This document shows, one piece after another, positions 34,049-41,158 of a stretch of DNA of 43,276 bases. The first letter of the stretch is position 1. The number at the start of each line of letters is the position of its first letter. Below the pieces are notes generated by a model, which did not search any database, was not told where the DNA came from, and saw only the letters and a list, made by a program, of their open reading frames with translations. The stretch is from the NCBI GenBank assembly GCA_019635575.1, contig JAHBZF010000014.1, positions 1-43,276 of the forward strand. The letters run 5' to 3'. A program made the translations under genes and the position numbers. Origin of the DNA: Pseudolabrys sp. (GTDB lineage: Bacteria; Pseudomonadota; Alphaproteobacteria; Rhizobiales; Xanthobacteraceae).

Positions 34049-34430
34049 TTGCCTTTGTCTCCAAGAATGCCCGCGAACGCACAACTTATGCGCGAATCAG
34101 TTCTGGCGATGTTTGCAGGTTCCTGTGCGGAAAACAGAGCAATGTTATTATTTCAGGCTAACGTCGTTGCGCTGAATCAATAAAAACAAAATTGATGCTC
34201 ACATCAGATTTGATGCGAGCATGAGTCGCGTCACAGAACAGTTGAACGCAATAGCTCTGGCATCGTGACATCCGCCGCGCGCGATCCGGATGCCACGCGC
34301 ATCATTGCCGTCGACCGCACACACCATGAAAAAATTGATGAACAATCGGCATTATCATCGCGCGGATCGAGAACACCGATGACACACGATTAAAAATATC
34401 TCGGCAGCAACGCGCCACCCCTTGCCGTCA
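34049..34430. other. 382-base AT-richer regulatory gap
   Basis: The gap between the GntR stop and the Crp/Fnr start is visibly richer in A and T than its surroundings and contains no supported gene. It holds a 28-bp palindrome at 34195-34222 and two AAAATTGATG sequences (34188-34197 and 34331-34340). An 18-codon frame (34326-34382), MKKLMNNRHYHRADREHR, has no ribosome binding site. It most likely contains the Crp/Fnr promoter. Confidence 0.6.
34195..34222. promoter_or_regulatory. 28-bp palindromic operator candidate
   Basis: ATGCTC-A-CATCA-GATT-TGATG-C-GAGCAT: 11 of 12 arm positions pair around a 4-base centre. It lies about 150 bases upstream of the Crp/Fnr start, in AT-rich DNA. The CATCA/TGATG core with TTGAT half-sites recalls Fnr-type boxes but the spacing differs from TTGAT-N4-ATCAA. 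Autoregulation by the neighbouring regulator is possible. Confidence 0.5.
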
Positions 34431-35177
34431 TCAGCGCGGTTTGCGTGACGTGCCCTTGCGATCCATCGCAGGCAGAAGGCTATCAATCGTGATGTCGGCG
34501 TCGACGGCATTCAACGCCAGTAAATAATCGGATCCGGCGCGCATGACATGCTCGGCCGCGCGCGTCGCCGCCAGCTTCTCGTCTCCGTCAATGATCGCCC
34601 GCAGGATGCCAGCGTGCTCGTCCCACAGCCGGCGCTGTTGCGTCGGGTCCGTCGGCGAGAACAGGATCGCGGTGCGTTCGCGCAGCCGTTTGAGCATATC
34701 GCCAAGAACGGTGTTCTGCCCGGCCGCGGCCAGCTCCTGGTGAAATTGCTGGTTCAGGTCGCTGAGTTCCTCGAAACGGCCGCTACGAACCGCGGCGGCA
34801 CCCTTGGTCAGCACCGCTTCGATGCGTTTGATAACGGCCTTGTCATGTCGGCGCGCGGCGAGGCGGGCATTCTGTCCTTCGAGCAAGGCGCGAACCTCGA
34901 TCGTCTCCCGCGCCTCCTGCTGCGACATCTCCACAACCGCGGCACCGCGCCGCGTGCTGACCTCGACCAATCCTTCGGACGCCAGGACGCGGATAGCCTC
35001 GCGCACGGGATTGCGAGAGACGCCCAGCTCTTCCGCGAGACGTCCCTCGATCAAACGTTCGCCCGGCCGCATCTGGCGGTTGAGGATGCGCTGACGCAAT
35101 TCGTCGACCACCCGGCCAAGAAGGGAAGGCACTTCATCGCCCAGGCGTCGCCTGTTCACGGCCGATTTCGACGTCAT
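34431..35177 (-). CDS. GntR-family regulator (FCD/FadR type)
   Basis: 248 residues. The N-terminal winged helix-turn-helix is clear (VVDELRQRILNRQMRPGERLIEGRLAEELGVSRNPVREAIRVLASEGLVEV), here covering about residues 23-73. The C-terminal all-helical FCD domain carries the Asp/His metal or ligand pattern: DLNQQFHQELAAAG, DEHAGILRAI and AAEHV. FCD regulators usually respond to organic acids. It is the last gene of the minus-strand ferredoxin group, 193 bases after the second ferredoxin. It is the obvious candidate to bind the two GTATAC-type sites in the divergent promoter region at 37.3-37.5 kb. Confidence 0.9.
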   Translation of the reverse strand: MTSKSAVNRRRLGDEVPSLLGRVVDELRQRILNRQMRPGERLIEGRLAEELGVSRNPVREAIRVLASEGLVEVSTRRGAAVVEMSQQEARETIEVRALLEGQNARLAARRHDKAVIKRIEAVLTKGAAAVRSGRFEELSDLNQQFHQELAAAGQNTVLGDMLKRLRERTAILFSPTDPTQQRRLWDEHAGILRAIIDGDEKLAATRAAEHVMRAGSDYLLALNAVDADITIDSLLPAMDRKGTSRKPR

Positions 35178-35370
35178 CTATCGCGGGTGTCCTTGCGCCT
35201 AACGATCGGAGAAATATTCAAAGCCAACCTTGCCACAGGATAGCAAAGGTCTTGCCCCGAATCGCGACCTGAGATCACTGCGATCTTAGTTGAAAATCAA
35301 CGTCCCGGCGGCTTGGCGGCGGTATTTCTGTGGGTGTTTTGTTGCGGCTATACCGGGACTCATCGCGCGT

Positions 35371-35715
35371 TCAGGCCGATGGAGGCGCGGGCTCCGACGC
35401 TACCGCCGGGGGTGTCGCCGGCTTGGGCGCGCGCGGCTGCCATGAGACGCTGACGTCGCCATTCAGGAAAGTCTGGCAGGCCATCCGATACCCGTCGGCA
35501 AACTGCGCATCGGTGAGATGCTTGCGTTCCTTCGGCTTGATGCCGTCGGTATTTTCGAGGCCCTTCTCGATCCGGCATTTGCACGTGCCGCACAGACCGC
35601 CGCCACATTTGAACGGAATCCCGCCCTGCTCGCGCAGCGACACGCGCAGCAGATTGCTGTTCTCCGGCGCCGTAACCGTCTTGTTGTCATTGGTGATGAA
35701 CGTTACCTGAATCAT
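35371..35715 (-). CDS. [2Fe-2S] plant-type ferredoxin (second)
   Basis: 114 residues. The cluster motif is FKCGGGLCGTCKC, giving Cys37, Cys42 and Cys45 (with Cys47 as an extra cysteine), and the fourth ligand is Cys80 (RMACQTF). This is the C-x4-C-x2-C...C pattern of plant-type ferredoxins and of the ferredoxin domains of oxygenase reductases. The C-terminal 20 residues are Pro/Ala-rich and probably disordered. It is likely an electron carrier for the diiron protein in the same operon. No ferredoxin reductase gene is in the window. Confidence 0.9.
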   Translation of the reverse strand: MIQVTFITNDNKTVTAPENSNLLRVSLREQGGIPFKCGGGLCGTCKCRIEKGLENTDGIKPKERKHLTDAQFADGYRMACQTFLNGDVSVSWQPRAPKPATPPAVASEPAPPSA

Positions 35716-35764
35716 GATGGCGATCCCGCGCGTGGAAAGTTCACTGCGCTTACAGCGTCGGCGC

Positions 35765-36064
35765 TCATGCTTTACGAAGCGTGGTGTCCATATGGCCGAA
35801 TGTCGTCAGATGTTCGAGCTCGTGCAGCGCACGTTCCGGCGTTTCGAATTTTTCCAGAAACTTGGAAGGTACGTCATTGACGATCGGGGGCGACCAGCCC
35901 TCATCGATCACCTTGACCTTGATATCCTCCTTCACGAGCTCCGCGATGACGAAATGCGCCCTCTTCTGCCCATAAAACAGATAGTCGTATGCCTGAAGCG
36001 GACGCAGGCCGTCGACGATCTCGGTGCGAAATTGTCCGGGCTTGCTGGTCAGGATCACGTACAT
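35765..36064 (-). CDS. Unrecognised 99-residue protein between two ferredoxin genes
   Basis: From the ATG at 36064, preceded by AAGGA. The frame extends upstream to 36136, but that part overlaps the preceding ferredoxin gene and looks spurious. The sequence starts MYVILTSKPGQFRTEIVDG and contains YDYLFYGQKRAHFVIAEL, VKVIDEGWSPPIVNDVPSK and FLEKFETPERALHELEHL. Alternating beta and alpha segments suggest a compact ferredoxin-fold-like protein. It has no cysteine, so it holds no Fe-S cluster. I do not recognise the family. Its place between two ferredoxins and downstream of a diiron protein suggests a small accessory or effector protein of that oxidation system. Confidence 0.8.
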   Translation of the reverse strand: MYVILTSKPGQFRTEIVDGLRPLQAYDYLFYGQKRAHFVIAELVKEDIKVKVIDEGWSPPIVNDVPSKFLEKFETPERALHELEHLTTFGHMDTTLRKA

Positions 36065-36119
36065 CTGCGGCGTCCTTCTCACGATTGCTGTGACGATACC
36101 GGGGGCACGGCCCAGCCGG

Positions 36120-36455
36120 TCAAACCGCCGCGGCACCCGGCGCGACCACGTCGGCCAGAGGTTTTGCTTCCTGCGACAATTCGATGTCGTGGCTGATCCA
36201 GAGCTGGCAGGCGAGACGATAGCCCTGCTCGATGCGCGGCCCGAGCCGTTTCTTCTCTTTCCAGTTGGGCTCGGGCAAATGCTCGCCGCCGACGATGATA
36301 CGCGACGCGCATTTCCCGCATTTTCCCATGCCGCAGCCGTAGAGAAAATTCGGATACGGAAATTGCCGGATGCCGGCCTTCACCACGAGGTTGGTATTGT
36401 CGGGAACCTCGCCGGTGAAGGTTTTTCCGTCGCGATGAAAAACGACTTTTGGCAT
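36120..36455 (-). CDS. [2Fe-2S] plant-type ferredoxin (first)
   Basis: 111 residues from the ATG at 36455, 24 bases after the diiron protein stop. The cluster motif is YGCGMGKCGKCASR with Cys41, Cys46 and Cys49; the fourth ligand is Cys83 (RLACQLW). It differs from the second ferredoxin in this operon through most of its length, including the loop before the cluster (FPYPNFLYG). That makes an ancient rather than recent duplication likely. It is the probable immediate electron donor to the diiron protein because it is adjacent to it. Confidence 0.9.
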   Translation of the reverse strand: MPKVVFHRDGKTFTGEVPDNTNLVVKAGIRQFPYPNFLYGCGMGKCGKCASRIIVGGEHLPEPNWKEKKRLGPRIEQGYRLACQLWISHDIELSQEAKPLADVVAPGAAAV

Positions 36456-36479
36456 CCAGCTCAATCCGTCCGATGGGCG

Positions 36480-37250
36480 TCAGGCTTGCAGGAGCTCGCG
36501 CTCCTCGCGCGGAACCTGCTTCTCGACAACGTCGAGATCGGACAGCGGAATGTCCTTGGCGACATAGTCGTGATACAGCGCGGTCGTGTAGAGCAAGCGC
36601 ATCTGCGCGCCGATCTCGCAGATCTTCAGGCAACGCTGCTGGAGTTCGACCGTATTGGCGTGCTCCAGAACGATCTGGTAGCCGCGCTCGCCGTGAATCT
36701 CGTCTGAAACGATGTGGAGATCGAAGAACTCCACTTCCTCGTCGGTGAATTTGTACTTCTCGCGCAACGTCGGCGTCTGGCGGCGGTAGATCGAAGGCAC
36801 CTGCGATTCCAGCCCGACGACCAGACCGGCGACCGCAACGATCGGATCTTCGCGCATGGCGACGGCATAGCACCAGCTTTGCAGACCGCGCGTCGTGGCG
36901 GTCATGTTGTCGGGATTCTTCACGCGTTCGCGCGTCGTGCCACAGGCTTCGGCGAAGCGGATCAGCAGATCGGTGTGACGATCACCGCCGATTTCTTCCT
37001 CGTACATGTTGGCAAGCAGGAAGTCCTTGGCTTCCTGGAATTCGCCCGGCATGCGCGCGTAGATGTAACCGAGATAGTCCGCGAACGGACCGACATAGTG
37101 ATAATGATTCTCGGCCCAACGCGCGAGATGGGCGCGGCTGAGTTTTCCGCTCGCCCAGGCGATGCTGAATGGCGCCTTGTTTGCGCTCTTGCCCTTGATG
37201 GCGTTTTCGAGCGCGGTGCGGAATTCTGTGTGATCCATCATTTTCTGCAT
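36480..37250 (-). CDS. CADD-like haem-oxygenase-like diiron protein
   Basis: 256 residues from the ATG at 37250, which has GGGAG eight bases upstream. The whole protein resembles the TenA/PqqC-related CADD group: FSIAWASGKLSRAHLARWAENHY, then MYEEEIGGDRHTDLL, LESQVPSIYRR and FFDLHIVSDEIHGERG. Inferred metal ligands are Glu85, His92, Glu148, His179, Asp183 and His186, the same spacing I recall for Chlamydia CADD. The self-sacrificed Tyr and Lys of CADD correspond to Ser29 and Gln158 here, so a pABA-synthase reaction is unlikely. More likely it oxidises an external small molecule. It is first in an operon with two ferredoxins. Confidence 0.85.
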   Translation of the reverse strand: MQKMMDHTEFRTALENAIKGKSANKAPFSIAWASGKLSRAHLARWAENHYHYVGPFADYLGYIYARMPGEFQEAKDFLLANMYEEEIGGDRHTDLLIRFAEACGTTRERVKNPDNMTATTRGLQSWCYAVAMREDPIVAVAGLVVGLESQVPSIYRRQTPTLREKYKFTDEEVEFFDLHIVSDEIHGERGYQIVLEHANTVELQQRCLKICEIGAQMRLLYTTALYHDYVAKDIPLSDLDVVEKQVPREERELLQA

Positions 37251-37316
37251 CTGCCGGACTCCCATTATCTCGAGACTGTTTCGTGCGGTCACATGGCGGC
37301 ATGGGCCACCTATTTC

Positions 37317-37332
37317 TGTATACTGTATACCA
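37317..37332. promoter_or_regulatory. GTATAC-type operator candidate 1
   Basis: TGTATACTGTATACCA contains two GTATAC half-sites separated by one T (37318-37323 and 37325-37330). It lies 67 bases upstream of the diiron protein start on the minus strand, where its promoter should be. GntR/FCD regulators commonly bind short TNGTATACNA-like palindromes, so the GntR protein encoded at 34.4-35.2 kb is the expected ligand. Confidence 0.65.
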
Positions 37333-37410
37333 AATATGACCGGTGTCAATGCGGGTGGACCGCCCGTTCTCTTTGCCATTTCACACCGGATGGCTCGTGA
37401 AATAGGCTTT

Positions 37411-37424
37411 TTTTAGGCCTAAAA
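37411..37424. promoter_or_regulatory. Perfect 14-bp palindrome TTTTAGGCCTAAAA
   Basis: It lies midway between the two GTATAC-type sites and between the two divergent transcription units. With flanking GGC and GCC it can also form a hairpin. Being divergent rather than convergent, the location does not suit a terminator; an additional operator or the site of a second regulator is more likely. Confidence 0.45.
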
Positions 37425-37467
37425 GCCATCCTTGAAGTGGGGAGGACTGAACGGGCGGCGAATCATC

Positions 37468-37496
37468 TTGCCTCAATTTGGAATACTGTATACATA
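37468..37496 (+). promoter_or_regulatory. Probable sigma-70-type promoter of the permease operon
   Basis: A TTGCCT (37468-37473) with a 17-base spacer leads to TACATA (37491-37496), 37 bases before the permease ATG. The spacer and -10 coincide with operator candidate 2, so binding of a repressor there would block RNA polymerase. The match to consensus is moderate. Confidence 0.45.
37481..37493. promoter_or_regulatory. GTATAC-type operator candidate 2
   Basis: GAATACTGTATAC, which differs from the corresponding 13 bases of candidate 1 at one position. It is 40 bases upstream of the permease start on the plus strand. Together the two sites place both divergent units under the same probable regulator. 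Confidence 0.65.
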
Positions 37497-37533
37497 GTTC
37501 GGCGCTTAAAAACGTCTTCCTGGGGGAGGAGTC

Positions 37534-39078
37534 ATGCAGCATCAAGTTGCGATCGTCGCGGCGCATTGGGTCTATCTCGCCGGCGTCGCCGTCATCGTCC
37601 TGACGATGATCTGGCGCGCCAATGTGGTGGTGCCGTCGGTCCTGGCGACATTCTTCGTCGCATTGGCCTGGAGCGGCAGTCCGGTGTCGGCACTGGCCAG
37701 CATTTTCAATGCCAGTTTCACGGCGGCAAAAGAGCTCTTCAATATCTTCCTCGTCATCGCGCTGATGACAGCACTGCTCAACGCGTTGAAGGTTCTGCGA
37801 TCCGACGTGCGCATGGTCGAGCCGTTCCGCGCGGTGATGAAGAACGGACACACCGCGTTTTTCGTGCTGGCCGGGATCACCTATGTGATCTCGTTGTTCT
37901 TCTGGCCGACGCCGGCGGTGCCGCTGGTTTCGGCGGTGCTGCTGCCGGCGGCTATCGCCGCCGGATTGCCGCCGCTCGGCGGCGCACTCGCGATCGCCAT
38001 CGCCGGACAGGGCATGGCGCTGTCGTCGGACTATGTGATCGGCGTCGCGCCGGGAATCAGCGCCAAGGCCGCGGGCGTGGCGGTCAGTGCCGCAACCGTG
38101 GCGGATCGCGCGCTGGCCCTTTCGCTGATCACTGGCCTCATCGCGCTGGTGCTCGGATATTTTGCCATCCGCCGGTTCATCTCCCCGCCCGACAATCGCT
38201 TGCTGGAGCGATGGCAGGCGCAATCGGCCGGCAGCGAGCTTGGCAAGATCGAGGAAGAAGGCACATTCGACAAAGCCGACCTCGCACGCGCGACGGGTAA
38301 CGATCAGCAGATCCTCACCAGCGATGCGCAAGTGACAGCCGAATTGTCGGAGGTGGATGTCAAACGCCGCGGCTGGTCGAAATTTTTCGCCATCGTCACA
38401 CCGATCGCATTCCTGTGCGTGATCGCCGTGATGGTGATGTCGAAGCTCGGCATCGGCCACGAGCTCAAGGGCGGCGACGCGGCCGCGCTGGTCGGCGGCG
38501 TCGCCGCCGTGCTGATGATCTGCGCGTGCTTCGTCACCGACAATCTGCGCAAATTCCTCGATTCCAGTGCCGATCATGTGACGGACGGCTTCGTCTTCGC
38601 ATTCAAGGCGATGGGTTCGGTGCTGCCGATCGCGGGGTTCTTCTTCCTGGGTGCGGAGCCGAGCCTTTCGGCGCCGATCCTCGGCGTTCCCGCCAATGCC
38701 GCCCCGAACCTGCTGTTCGAACTGATCCAGGCCGCACAGGGCGCGATTCCGAACAACCAGTTCCTGGTGGCGTTCGGCATTCTTATCGCCGGCATGATCA
38801 CCGGCATCGACGGCTCCGGCTTCGCGGGACTGCCGCTGACCGGTTCGCTGTCCGGCGCGCTGGCGCCAACCGTCGGACTTGATCCAGCCACCCTCGCCGC
38901 CGTCGGTCAGATGGGAGCGGTGTGGACAGGCGGCGGCACGCTGGTGGCGTGGTCGTCGCTGATCGCGGTCGCCGGGTTCGCCCGCGTACCGGTGTTTCAG
39001 ATCGTGCAGACAGTGATGATCCCGGTTCTGGTTGGCCTCGCCGTCTCGACGGTGTCTGCCGTACTGATCTTTCACTGA
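37534..39078 (+). CDS. Polytopic permease of unknown substrate
   Basis: 514 residues with about 11-13 hydrophobic segments, split by a polar loop (about residues 215-285) containing an acidic patch (ELGKIEEEGTFDKADLARATG). The start has a strong GGGGGAGGAG ribosome binding site. Segments such as SLFFWPTPAVPLVSAVLLPAAIAAGLPP and GMITGIDGSGFAGLPLTGSLSGAL look like the re-entrant or substrate-binding regions of ion-transporter-superfamily or gluconate-type permeases, but I cannot place it in a named family. It leads an operon with an aldehyde dehydrogenase and a hydrolase and is probably the uptake system for the substrate of this island. Confidence 0.82.
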   Translation: MQHQVAIVAAHWVYLAGVAVIVLTMIWRANVVVPSVLATFFVALAWSGSPVSALASIFNASFTAAKELFNIFLVIALMTALLNALKVLRSDVRMVEPFRAVMKNGHTAFFVLAGITYVISLFFWPTPAVPLVSAVLLPAAIAAGLPPLGGALAIAIAGQGMALSSDYVIGVAPGISAKAAGVAVSAATVADRALALSLITGLIALVLGYFAIRRFISPPDNRLLERWQAQSAGSELGKIEEEGTFDKADLARATGNDQQILTSDAQVTAELSEVDVKRRGWSKFFAIVTPIAFLCVIAVMVMSKLGIGHELKGGDAAALVGGVAAVLMICACFVTDNLRKFLDSSADHVTDGFVFAFKAMGSVLPIAGFFFLGAEPSLSAPILGVPANAAPNLLFELIQAAQGAIPNNQFLVAFGILIAGMITGIDGSGFAGLPLTGSLSGALAPTVGLDPATLAAVGQMGAVWTGGGTLVAWSSLIAVAGFARVPVFQIVQTVMIPVLVGLAVSTVSAVLIFH

Positions 39079-39100
39079 GCGATCGCGAGGGAGAACGACA

Positions 39101-40600
39101 ATGGCTGAAGCCGCCCTGCAAAATGCGCGCGCCGCTCACAGCGGCGCCGCTGCGGCCGAGGAGTTCCGCAATTACATCGATGGCGTATGGGCGCGGAGCA
39201 CCTCGAACAGAACGTTCGATAACGTCAATCCGGCCGACACATCCGACATTGCCGGCCGGTTTCAGGCATCGACGGCGGCCGATGCGCGCGCCGCCGTGGA
39301 CGCCGCAGCGGCAGCTTTTGAAGGGTGGCGGCGGACATCGGTCGGTGTCCGCGCCAAGGTTCTCAACCGCGCGGCGGACTATCTCGACGCCCACGCCGAC
39401 AGCTTCGCCAAGGACATGACGCGCGAGCAAGGCAAGGCGCTTAATCTTGCGAAGGACGAGATTGTCCGCTCGGCGCAGTGTCTGCGGTTCTATGCCGTCG
39501 AGGCGCAGTCGCTGACCGGCGAGACGTTCCCCAACGACGATCCGGACATGACCGTCTACACGCTGCGCGAACCGCTCGGCGTCGTCTCGATCATCACACC
39601 CTGGAATTTTCCGACATCGATCCCGGCGCGCAAGATCGCTCCGGCCCTGGTCACCGGCAACACCGTGATCTTCAAACCGTCCTCGGATGCGCCGCTCAGC
39701 GGATTGCGGCTGGCGGAGGCGTTCATCGAGGCGGGGCTGCCGAAAGGCGTGCTGAATTTCATCACCGGGCGTGCCAGCGATGTCGGCCCGGCGATCACCG
39801 AACCCGATGTGATCCGCGCGATTTCCTTCACCGGGTCGACGGCGGCGGGCGAACACATCTGCAAGTCGGTGAGCTTCACCACCCGAACCCAGATGGAACT
39901 GGGCGGCAAGAATCCGCTGATCGTCATGGAGGATGCCGACCTCGACAAAGCAGTCGAACTGACCGTGAAGGGCGGCCTGTCGCTCGCCGGTCAGGCTTGC
40001 ACCGGCACCAGCCGCGTTCTGGTGGTCAAGGCGGTGCGTGCCGCGTTCACCGAAAAGCTCGTAGCGCGTGTCAAGGCACTCAAGATCGGCAGCGGCATGA
40101 CGCCGGGCATGGATCTCGGCCCGCTGGCGACCGCCAAGCAATTGGAGACGGTGCTGCGCTACATCGCGATCGGCAAGCGGGAGGCGGCCCTGCTGTGCGG
40201 CGGCGAACGTCTCACCGGCGCCGGCTTCGACACCGGCTATTACGTGTCGCCGGCGGTGTTTGCCGATGTCACCCAGCAGATGACCATCGCCCGCGAGGAG
40301 ATTTTCGGCCCGGTGATCGCGGTCATCGAAGCCGACGACTACGCCGACGCGATCGCCAAGGCGAACGACACCGAATACGGTCTGTCGGCGGCGATCGCGA
40401 CGCGCAATCCGCGCTACATGCACGACTTCGCGCGCGACATTCAGTCCGGCACGGTCAAGATCAACCGCACCACCACCGGCAACCTGCTCAACGCACCGTT
40501 TGGCGGATTGAAGCGGTCGAGCACGTCGACGTTCCGTGAATCCGGCCGCGTCGGGCTCGAATTCTACACCCAGATCAAGACGGTTTATGCCGGCTGCTGA
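39101..40600 (+). CDS. NAD(P)-dependent aldehyde dehydrogenase
   Basis: 499 residues with the complete family set: nucleotide-binding TPWNFPTSIPARKIAPAL and FTGSTAAGE, general base Glu266 (MELGGKNP), catalytic Cys300 (AGQACTGTSRV) and REEIFGPVIAV. The sequence AGQACTGTSRV and overall length resemble the succinate-semialdehyde and alpha-ketoglutarate-semialdehyde dehydrogenase groups. Such enzymes convert an aldehyde to a carboxylic acid; the actual aldehyde is unknown. A GGGAG ribosome binding site precedes the ATG, 22 bases after the permease stop. Confidence 0.9.
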   Translation: MAEAALQNARAAHSGAAAAEEFRNYIDGVWARSTSNRTFDNVNPADTSDIAGRFQASTAADARAAVDAAAAAFEGWRRTSVGVRAKVLNRAADYLDAHADSFAKDMTREQGKALNLAKDEIVRSAQCLRFYAVEAQSLTGETFPNDDPDMTVYTLREPLGVVSIITPWNFPTSIPARKIAPALVTGNTVIFKPSSDAPLSGLRLAEAFIEAGLPKGVLNFITGRASDVGPAITEPDVIRAISFTGSTAAGEHICKSVSFTTRTQMELGGKNPLIVMEDADLDKAVELTVKGGLSLAGQACTGTSRVLVVKAVRAAFTEKLVARVKALKIGSGMTPGMDLGPLATAKQLETVLRYIAIGKREAALLCGGERLTGAGFDTGYYVSPAVFADVTQQMTIAREEIFGPVIAVIEADDYADAIAKANDTEYGLSAAIATRNPRYMHDFARDIQSGTVKINRTTTGNLLNAPFGGLKRSSTSTFRESGRVGLEFYTQIKTVYAGC

Positions 40601-40651
40601 CCGCAGCCGGCGCAAACATCATCGCAACGTGAACGCAGCGAGCATGACCCT

Positions 40652-41125
40652 ATGAAGAGCGCACTGACACTGGAACTGAACGAAGCACGGAAGATGGCGG
40701 CGGCAGCACTGAAGAAAGCCGCCGAACTCGGCGTTCCGGAGACCGTGTGCATCTCCGACGCAGGCGGCTATCCGCTGGTGCTCGAGCGGATGGATGGGGC
40801 GCGGGTCACGGGACCGCAGATCGCCTGGAACAAGGCCTTCACCGCGGCCGGCCATAAGCGATCGACGCATCTGTTCAACACGCTGCCGAACGGCCCGGCG
40901 CTGCCCGGCAACGAGGCGTTCGGCATTCAATGGAGCTTTGACGGCAAGTTCGCCATTTTCGTCGGCGGCTTTCCGATCGTCGTCGATGGCGAAGTGGTCG
41001 GTGGCGTTGGTCTCAGCGGCGGCAATGGCGAACAGGACATCGCATGCGGTGTCGCGGCCTTGCAGGCTTTGCAGGAGCTGCTGGCGGACAGGAAGGTGAT
41101 CGTCGCGGCGGATATCAAAAAGTAA
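40652..41125 (+). CDS. GlcG/HbpS family protein (PF03928)
   Basis: 157 residues. The family pattern is clear: LNEARKMAAAALKKAAELGVPETVCISDAGGYPLVLERMDGA, covering about residues 9-50, followed by the conserved NKAFTAAGHKRST and GFPIVVDGEVVGGVGLSGG. GlcG, HbpS and the C-terminal domain of PduO belong here. Some members bind haem or cobalamin; many are unlinked catabolic-operon proteins of unknown function. It lies between the aldehyde dehydrogenase and hydrolase genes. A haem-related link to the diiron protein would be speculative. Confidence 0.85.
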   Translation: MKSALTLELNEARKMAAAALKKAAELGVPETVCISDAGGYPLVLERMDGARVTGPQIAWNKAFTAAGHKRSTHLFNTLPNGPALPGNEAFGIQWSFDGKFAIFVGGFPIVVDGEVVGGVGLSGGNGEQDIACGVAALQALQELLADRKVIVAADIKK

Positions 41126-41158
41126 TGCTGGCGAAATTTCCGCGGACCGCAGCCTGAC

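Noticed and set aside
34326..34382. 18-codon frame MKKLMNNRHYHRADREHR in the AT-rich gap.
   Set aside because: No ribosome binding site, no adjacent gene that it could lead, and too short to judge.
37381..39075. 564-codon minus-strand frame opposite the permease gene.
   Set aside because: Highly charged, His/Arg/Asp-rich translation typical of an antisense shadow; the plus-strand permease has a strong ribosome binding site and clear membrane segments.
40652..41125. Assigning the GlcG/HbpS protein as the haem source or haem sensor for the diiron protein.
   Set aside because: The diiron protein is predicted to use a non-haem site, and many PF03928 members do not bind haem; no haem-ligating residue can be assigned from sequence alone.
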